Shown here one piece after another: positions 57,511 to 64,000 of a DNA stretch of 64,000 bases (position 1 is the stretch's first letter; each line of letters opens with the position of its first letter). The translations under genes and the position numbers were made by a program. The notes under the pieces were generated by a model. The model was given only the letters and a program-made list of their open reading frames with translations, had not been told where the DNA came from and made no database searches. Source of the stretch: Torymus aiolomorphi (taxonomy: Eukaryota; Arthropoda; Insecta; Hymenoptera; Torymidae); NCBI GenBank assembly GCA_036365515.1, contig CM070876.1, forward strand, positions 97,163,300-97,227,299, in the 5' to 3' direction.

Positions 57511-58138
57511 CTGAAAAAACAATTATCATTAGTTATAATATATATATATTATTCTTACAATACTAGTCTTATAAAACCGCAATATAATTTTGTAGGATCC
57601 GTACAAAAATGATAACGCATAGAGTAAAAGAAATCAAAATTTGCAACAGCAATTATGAATATAAGAGCGTCTCCTAGTACGTACTTGGAGATTAACATTG
57701 ATTGGCATCTAAAATGGGATAAACATATTTAATTTATAATTAAAAAATTGAATATTTAATAATCGTTTTTTATAAATTAGAAGAGTTTACGATGATGAAA
57801 CAATTAAAAGTTGTTTATTATGCTTATTTTACTAGTATAGCTAATTAGAGAATTATAGCATGGGGCGGTGTACATAAAAATATTATTGAGACTAAAAAAA
57901 ATTACAAAAGAGCATAATTAAAATAATTTCTAGTAAAAATGGAAATCTATTTAGACCATTGTTAATTAAAGAAAGTTTCACAATTCAATCACTTTTTGAC
58001 TTTTATTTTGAATTACAAAATAAAGTTTTATCTTCAAAAAGTATAACTACTTCAATAATAATCTTGTGATACCGAAAGTTTCAAAAAATATTTAATGAAA
58101 AAATAAATTAAAAAAATGGATTACTGATACAAATTATA

Positions 58139-58288
58139 CATGATGAAAAAATTTTTGTTGTCCGATATCGACTGAATGTGTAGTCAGTGGTTATGTATGT
58201 CACCCGCTTAGAGAGATGGTTTCTTCTTCAAACACTGACTACAAATTCATTAGATATCGGACAACAAAATTTTTTTCATCATGCATAA
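58139..58288. repeat. MITE-like hairpin, 150 bp
   Basis: ATGATGAAAAAATTTTTGTTGTCCGATATC pairs with GATATCGGACAACAAAATTTTTTTCATCATGCAT. Confidence 0.85.
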
Positions 58289-58317
58289 TTCATCATTCAC
58301 TTATTGAAGACAGGCCG

Positions 58318-58444
58318 TTAGGCTGAAATCACATGGCGCGGAACAGAGCTGTAGAATAGAGGTTGCATTATGGCAACAGCCAGAGTCTCCATGACACAAA
58401 CTTTATTCTGCAGCTCTATTCCGCACCATGTGATTTCAGCCTAA
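58318..58444. repeat. MITE-like hairpin, 127 bp
   Basis: TTAGGCTGAAATCACATGG pairs with CCATGTGATTTCAGCCTAA; the arms reach nearly to the centre. Confidence 0.85.
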
Positions 58445-58499
58445 GAATTGTCCCCATAAATCAACAAATTTATAAAAAGACTGGTGGTGACCTACTTAC

Positions 58500-58644
58500 C
58501 TATTTGTCTTGGTTGCCATGTGCCTGCAGCTGGTGCTGGCATTCTCATGCTATTCATGTATTGAGCCTGCTGTTGACCATATAATGCAAGCCATAATACG
58601 GAGCCGTAACCTGTTGAGCATGTTCGTCAGCATTGGGTACAACA
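58500..58644 (-). pseudogene. Exon-like segment, TIA-1/TIAR C-terminal-like
   Basis: Between acceptor CACCTACAG and donor GTAAGTAGG. One frame starts VVPNADEHAQQVTAPYYG; the continuation YGQQQAQYMNSMRMPAP, Gln/Met/Tyr-rich, is one base out of phase, so a single-base deletion is likely. Composition and the nearby RRM fragment suggest the Gln-rich C-terminal region of a TIA-1/TIAR-type protein. This assignment is tentative. Confidence 0.35.
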
Positions 58645-58656
58645 CTGTAGGTGCTT

Positions 58657-58821
58657 GAAATTTCGAACGTTCATAGTGAACGAAAGATTTTTGCCATTTT
58701 CAGATTTAGCCGAAGTTCACTTGTCACTCTTGCAGTCACCACTAAAACCACTTCGACGAATTCTAACCAAAATTAGAAAATATAAGTTAATATTTCGTTC
58801 ATTATGAACGTTCGGAATTTC
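58657..58821. repeat. MITE-like inverted repeat, 165 bp
   Basis: GAAATTTCGAACGTTCATAGTGAACGAAA pairs with TTTCGTTCATTATGAACGTTCGGAATTTC. It separates the RRM fragment from the downstream exon-like segment. Confidence 0.7.
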
Positions 58822-59211
58822 AAATACGTAACACTTTTTGGATCTCCATTTTCTTTTCCCCAAAGGGTGCGGTGGCTTCATCGCGGCGATCGCCGACTCG
58901 ACGTCGCTCTTCTTCGCAGACAATATGAAGTTGTAATAACCCTTGCTCTTGAGCATCTGTGGATCGCGCACGATACGGCAATCGCTGATCTTGACGAAGA
59001 ACGTGAAAGCCTCACGCAGTGTCTGCGTCTCGATCTCGGGCGAGAGGTCGCCGACGAATATTTGATGACGGCTGTCGAGCTTGGGCTGGTTGCACGGACG
59101 CGTGGCCCAGTTAACCTTGATCTTCTTGTTGAAGCAGAAGACGCGCTTGTTCATGGCGGCAAAGTCCGCGACGGCGCACTGGTGTTTCGTTAAATCGACG
59201 AAGGCGCTCAA
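58822..59211 (-). pseudogene. TIA-1/TIAR-like RRM fragment
   Basis: GC-rich, intronless frame. It begins in the end of a first RNA-recognition motif (FVDLTKHQCAVADFAAMNKR, then KVNWATRP) and covers most of a second: HQIFVGDLSPEIETQTLREA is RNP2 and helix 1, DCRIVRDPQMLKSKGYYNF is RNP1. This order and wording are those of TIA-1/TIAR (Drosophila Rox8), which bind U-rich RNA. RNP1 is degraded (GYYNF instead of GYAFV/GFV) and after AAM the homology ends. A processed or partly duplicated copy is most likely; the protein also lacks RRM3. Confidence 0.7.
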
Positions 59212-60124
59212 GAATCTGGCTATTATCTGACTATTTTCTTTTCAGCCTCCGTGCCTTCACGTTAGCGCCGCGTGCATGCAGAGCGGCCGCGCGAAGTACT
59301 ATTGCCGCAGCACGAGGCGCACTCCGCATGGCCCGACGCCGACGCTGCTGCGTGTGCGCACGTGGTATCGTGTCGCCCAGCTGTCCGACTCCGGCGTTCG
59401 TTCCCATCGATTACAGCAGACTACTCACTGCTGTAGCACGGCTTCCTGATGGATGTCGTCCTTCTCGTTATGAGTTTAACTCGTCAGAAATTAATTTTAC
59501 ATAATAATGTTAAATTATGTGTTAAATCAAACCCTGTTGAGTTATAGCTGAGAATCGTCCACTTTTTACCTTCTTTGCCGTTTTTTCGCATTTCTGTTGG
59601 TAAATATTGCTTGTAGCAAAAAAACTCCCAACAGAAAAAAGGTGTCTTTTAATTAGTTCTAGCAGATAGGCCTGTAGATATTAGCTTAAAATTAATTTTT
59701 CTATTATACATTAGGCTTAATCGATTTTTTGAGATATTTCTTTGTGCTCGCATTTTAAAAATTTTCTATCGACCTTTCTCATTTGTGAACCACCAGTTAG
59801 GTATAATTAGAGGAGTATATTCCCTAAAGCTCGTTTGGATCCATTGAAAATTCGCTGAGATAATCGGGTTACTTGATCTCATATATACGTACAGACATAC
59901 ATACACCTCCAAAAACGCTTAAAATGAACTCATTATCTTTCAGCACTATCTTTCTTAGTTTTAGCACTTGTTTTTCTATAATTTACAGTTATATTGTTTG
60001 TATTCTCTGGAGCATCTGAACTATAGTTCTAGTAGTATTGGCATTCTATTCTTCTGGCTCTTTAATAATGCTATGGAATAAAGGTTCCTTGAATGAGTTT
60101 TTCTTTTTTGTAATAGTAACTGTT
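59212..60124. other. Intergenic, GC-rich then AT-rich
   Basis: 59220-59460 is GC-rich and may be the 5' part of the TIA-like copy, but shows no open RRM sequence. The rest is AT-rich without recognisable features. Confidence 0.35.
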
Positions 60125-60792
60125 TCATTGAATACATTTTTGGTAGATAAATGGTTCAATTAAAACTGTTGCATTTGTCATTTTCTCTAAAGTTACTGTA
60201 GTATTTGGCTTCATAGTTGAGTTCATTATTGGTACAGGTTTGCAAATTGCATCTTCATACATTGAAGTTACCGTCTCATCAGCATTACTCATAACCATAG
60301 TTTCATTTATAATATTCACTTTGATAAATTTACTTGGTCCTTGAGCACTTATTACTGAAGCAGATGATCTAGTGGATCTTTTACTTAAAACTTCACTTTG
60401 TTTTGGAGAAACTGATTGTTCTGAAATTGTTTCCAATGCATTTATATATTTCTCATTTTTCTGTGACACTCTTGAGCAATTAGCTTTTTCGCAACAGGTT
60501 CCTCAGTAAGTAGAAATGTTTGATCAGATGTTAACATAGTATATGCCTCTTCATCATCTTGTTGGAGTTTACGTTTTACTGATATTATTTTTTGATTTTG
60601 TCCTTTTGAAGTAAGACTTTCATTTGTAACTGCATCTTGCATTGAATCATTTATTACATCATGAGTTTCATCTTTATTTTTATTTTTACTCAAAATTTTC
60701 TTTCCTAATTTGCTTATTTTCTATGGTCGTCTTTCATCTTCATCTGAACTTTCAAGTAATTCTTTCAGTCTCTTTGTCCGACTTCCTTTAAT
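60125..60792 (-). pseudogene. Ser/Lys-rich host gene, downstream exon (frameshifted)
   Basis: Starts after acceptor TTATTTTTCAATAG. It reads IKGSRTKRLKELLESSDEDERRP, then TAG, then KKILSKNKNKDETHDV and a Lys/Glu/Ser-rich stretch with KRKLQQDDEEAYTML; near 60460 a one-base shift moves to the frame with RSTRSSASVIS. Composition suits a disordered nuclear protein. A weak resemblance to inner centromere protein (INCENP)-type sequences (with the upstream exon) is only a guess. Confidence 0.4.
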
Positions 60793-60900
60793 CTATTGAA
60801 AAATAAAAATTTTATTGTTAAAACTCAACATGATTTATGATTTAGAATCTATATATTTATTTAAAATTTGCTTAAGATTACAAAATTAAAAGATACGAAC

Positions 60901-61299
60901 CTTGTTCACTAAAGGTGAGCCAGTCTCATCATCAGATATTTGTTTTCTGATAATATTTTAGGCCTTTGTTAATGCACTTCTTTTAGATCTGCCTTGATGA
61001 ATAGATGAAATTTCTAAAATTGTATTTACTTGTGAGGATCGAGTCATCATTTTCAATTTCATCATTTTCTGGAATAGTCTTAATTCTTTTGATTTTCTTC
61101 TTAACAACGTTTGGAGTCTTGGCGAGTAATAGAGCCAAACCTCTTGTCGTCATTTGTGACAGTAAATCATCCATATAAATTTTAAATTCAGTTGTACAAC
61201 CTTCAAGTATCTCTGAAATCTTCGATTTCTCATTCTTAAATCCACCAATGTCGGCATTTATCATTTTGAGAACTGTACTCTTATCCATGGTGACTGATT
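60901..61299 (-). pseudogene. Ser/Lys-rich host gene, exon with start codon
   Basis: Bounded by acceptor CTTTTCTTTTCTAG and donor GTTCGT. The ATG at 61286-61288 has a good context (CACCATGG). The N-terminus is helical (KSTVLKMINADIGG, SEILEGCTTEFKIYMDDLL), followed by LLAKTPNVVKKKIKRIKTIPE. A one-base shift near 61035 and a TAA near 60960 interrupt the frame that otherwise runs through TRSSQVNTILEISS, GRSKRSALTKA and SDDETGSPLVNK. Introns are retained, so this is a decayed duplicate rather than a processed copy. Confidence 0.45.
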
Positions 61300-62320
61300 C
61301 TAGAAAAGAAAAGGTATATAACTTTAACTCACACAACTCCTTGTGATAAAGCATGATTTATATAAAAATAATTATAAAAGTAACACATGCGTCTTTCTTC
61401 TTACGTATATGCACTTTTCACATTCACGATCACTTTTACTTACAAATATCTTTTTCGTTGACAAACCAAGAATAAAGATACCTAAGCGAAGCCCACCAAG
61501 AGGTGAGAGGGTAAACACAAACACACTAAATAACGGTTATATACACTATTATTCTACATGAAACACTGGGCATATGTGTGGAGTTTTTTTAAATACTGAC
61601 TAAAATATACAAACTAAGTATATCAACAGTCGACGGGAATGCTAAAAACAAATTTGTAACGCGCGTTCTCGTATCTTCGGCGCGAGTTTTCCCGCGCGTG
61701 ACTCAATGTACAGGCACGCACCATGGCCCTTCAACAGTTGCTTTTTCGTATCTCCCTTTCCATGGGAATGGGCACCTCGACTGGAATATCACGAATCGCG
61801 ATCATACATTTTAACACGCCGTCTGACCACTCTGAATCTCCGAGATAGTTCTTAACTTCTTATGGACCGACCGCACGGTATTTACAGATGGCGTGCTAAC
61901 GTGCGATCGCGAATTTAGGCGCAGAGGCGCGGCAAATGCCTGGATAACCGCTGACGTCGGAGCGGAGTGGGAAAGCGAAAGAAGGGGTAATGAACATAAG
62001 CGCCGATCCGCTCTGCTCCTTTCCGTTTCAGAATTCTGAAACAAGTAAAGGGAAAATCGCTTACAAACGGAACTGAACTGAAATTGGACCGGGTTTGACC
62101 AGAACAAAAAAGAGCAGAGCAAAGCAGAGCAAAGCAGAGCAGAGCAGAACCGCGCTTATGTACATTTCCCCGAATGCAACAAAGCACAACACAACCGATC
62201 TGCGCGCAACAGCTCCTTGCGCCAGCATCGAGTTGCAGCGCGGGCTAAGGCGATTTCCGAGAATTAGACGGTCCGTGAGACTCGGCTGCGGCTGCTCTTA
62301 ATAGAGCGACAAATGCGGTA
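61300..62320. other. GC-richer, CpG-containing stretch, possible promoter region
   Basis: From about 61640 to 62300 the sequence is markedly richer in GC and CpG than its surroundings, with a GCAGA minisatellite inside. It lies upstream of the minus-strand host gene copy. No coding frame is convincing. Confidence 0.35.
62110..62148. repeat. Minisatellite of AGAGCA/AAGCAG units
   Basis: Seven to eight units of 5-6 bp (GAGCAGAGCAAAGCAGAGCAAAG). Confidence 0.85.
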
Positions 62321-63020
62321 AATTGAAACAGCGTTTAATGGAGGAAGTGGGCATTTTTTGCACACTAAGTACTCTTGATGTCCTGAAGTAAATGCAATTA
62401 TAAAATTCTTCTCGTATTTCAAAGTGAGGTACATACGATTTTTTTATTTGTCGTATATGAGCGATTATCCAAAAAATCTTAACAACTGGGGGTAAAAACA
62501 AAATTAAAATTTTGTTGGGGGCACACCTATGAGTTATGACGCACCTTTTTTTTTCTTGTACCATAAAAAATACGGAAAAAATGGAGGCCCTGACCAAATG
62601 AGTGGCAAGCTTTTTTTGCCCCGAAATCACTATAAATACGTAAAAATACGTAATTTTTCGCGAAAAAATGCTATTTTTCAAATTTCAGTTATTTACCTTA
62701 CAAACCTCCTAGGAAACTTTTTTAAACATGAAAATAAGAACTAGATAAAATAAGCTTTCATTTGCTTTTTTTCTAGAATTTGAACAAGTTGATTCCTTTA
62801 AAAATTATGGTGGTTTGAAAATAAGCATTTATAATGAAAATATAAAAAAGCCTCTTTTAAACTTCCGTCATTTATTTCAAGGATACTCAACTCAATTTTT
62901 AAAGAAAGAAACTAAAACTAGAGAAAATGAGCTTTTGTCTGCCGTTTTAACATTTAAAAAATGTGATTCCTTCAAAAGTTATGATCGTTTGAAGTTGAGT
63001 GTTTTAAGGTGGCTCCGGCG
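62321..63020. other. AT-rich stretch with a diverged internal duplication
   Basis: ATTCCTTTAAAAATTATGGTGGTTTGAA (62793) and ATTCCTTCAAAAGTTATGATCGTTTGAA (62967) are diverged copies about 174 bp apart. No gene. Confidence 0.45.
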
Positions 63021-63024
63021 CGAT

Positions 63025-63080
63025 ATATATATATATACACACACACACGCACACGCACACGCACACGCACACGCACACAT
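63025..63080. repeat. Compound microsatellite (TA)n(CA)n(CGCACA)n
   Basis: TATATATATATA, then CACACACA, then five ACGCAC-type units. Confidence 0.92.
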
Positions 63081-63285
63081 ATAGGTAACTTCATGTCAAC
63101 TGTTGAAGGACAAAATTTTAAAATCGCTCAAAATTTTTTTACTAGTTCCAAATTAGCCCCAAAATACAACCCTAGAGTTTTAGAGCAAAATATTCAATCG
63201 TTCAAAAGTTAAAATTAATTGAAAAAACCTTCCTTTGGTACTTATCTATCTCTGTGTAAAGTTTCAAGTGATTATATGAACGAGA

Positions 63286-63361
63286 ATAAAAATGGCATTT
63301 GAACGAAATTCCCATAATGCATACGCTGCAGCTACTGATTTTCGTTCAAATGCCATTTATT
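63286..63361. repeat. Small hairpin, 76 bp
   Basis: AAATGGCATTTGAACGAAA pairs with TTTCGTTCAAATGCCATTT; size and near-perfect stem resemble a MITE remnant or a pre-miRNA-like hairpin. Confidence 0.75.
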
Positions 63362-64000
63362 AGTGCGTTTAAATTTTCATTTGAACTTATGACATAATGA
63401 TAGCTAGTTCAAAGAGGAAGGGCAACTATGTCTTGGTTTTGCGTAATTCATTCTATTTATTTAGTTTCAAGTATTTTTCTACCATGTAATTGTGTTATTG
63501 ACTCAGTCGGTAAAAGTTGAGTGTGACACCCTCTTAAGACCTGCGGTACGTTTGTAGTTTATAATATATTACAGAATGGTATTTAAAAGCTCTATAAAAT
63601 ATACTTGAGGCTTTCTGATAGATTTTATTTTTATTTCTTTAAAAAAAATCATAAATAATACTAGTTTATAGATTACAGAAAAAAATTATACATGCCTTAT
63701 TTTATACTTTCACCGAAAGTTTTATTAACAATACACAATTTTGTACTTATTGCAAAGATGAGTTTAGAAGAAATAAAGAACTAGATAAATTGTGTTGTTA
63801 TAAAACTAAAAAAAAAAGGAAAAAGAGAAAAATTTGCTTCTCTTTTATAACGCACACCTGCATCAGCCGATGTTACTGCTGATGATTTTTCTTCACTGTA
63901 TTTGGTACTGACTTCTGTATATACAATTTTTCCCTTATATAAATTTCATAAATTAATTTTAATAAATAAATAAAATCTGTAAAGTAGAAATAAAATGTAC
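63362..64000. other. AT-rich stretch, nothing recognised
   Basis: No supported gene, repeat or RNA. Confidence 0.4.

Overview
The window looks like nuclear DNA of an insect, most probably a hymenopteran and perhaps an ant. It is AT-rich, has spliceosomal exons and introns, microsatellites and many foldback repeats, and carries three LTR retrotransposons of insect type. I see no bacterial operon structure. The organism assignment is inference from element types and composition, not from a marker gene.

Layout. (1) 1-12618, minus strand: a very long Ty3/Gypsy-type retroelement running off the left edge. From its 5' LTR (about 11821-12618) it reads PBS, gag, pol (protease, RT, RNase H, integrase; two in-frame stops), a glycoprotein gene resembling chuvirus (Mononegavirales-like) glycoproteins with a splice acceptor directly before its ATG and one in-frame stop, then a second Gag-like ORF, two related Cys-rich zinc-ribbon ORFs, an unknown 184-aa ORF, and finally the start of a second, different envelope-like ORF with its own acceptor and signal peptide. 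(2) 12755-36411: a complex satellite, about 400-800-bp higher-order units with internal 12/24-bp minisatellite runs. It is split by a BEL/Pao element (17028-30287) whose 3' LTR is in turn split by a CsRn1-type Gypsy element (23688-29362). Target duplications and LTR divergence (about 3.5% for BEL, 2.0% for Gypsy, counted by hand) agree with this nesting order. (3) 36412-58444: AT-rich DNA with few genes and unusually many inverted repeats, including a palindrome of about 4.1 kb (52840-56985), foldbacks of 350-930 bp, a tRNA-Cys-like sequence and a local repeat family of exon plus 174-bp intron units with consensus splice sites on the minus strand (41.2-47.7 kb and 57.2 kb). (4) 58500-61300, minus strand: decayed host-gene pieces, a TIA-1/TIAR-like RNA-binding protein fragment and a Ser/Lys-rich, possibly chromosomal-passenger-like gene with splice sites but frameshifts. 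(5) 61300-64000: a GC-rich promoter-like stretch, then AT-rich DNA with a microsatellite and a small hairpin.

No host gene in the window is clearly intact. The retroelement gene sets are readable but each carries stops or frameshifts. The leftmost element is the most unusual: it appears to combine a Gypsy replication cassette with two unrelated membrane glycoproteins and several accessory ORFs.
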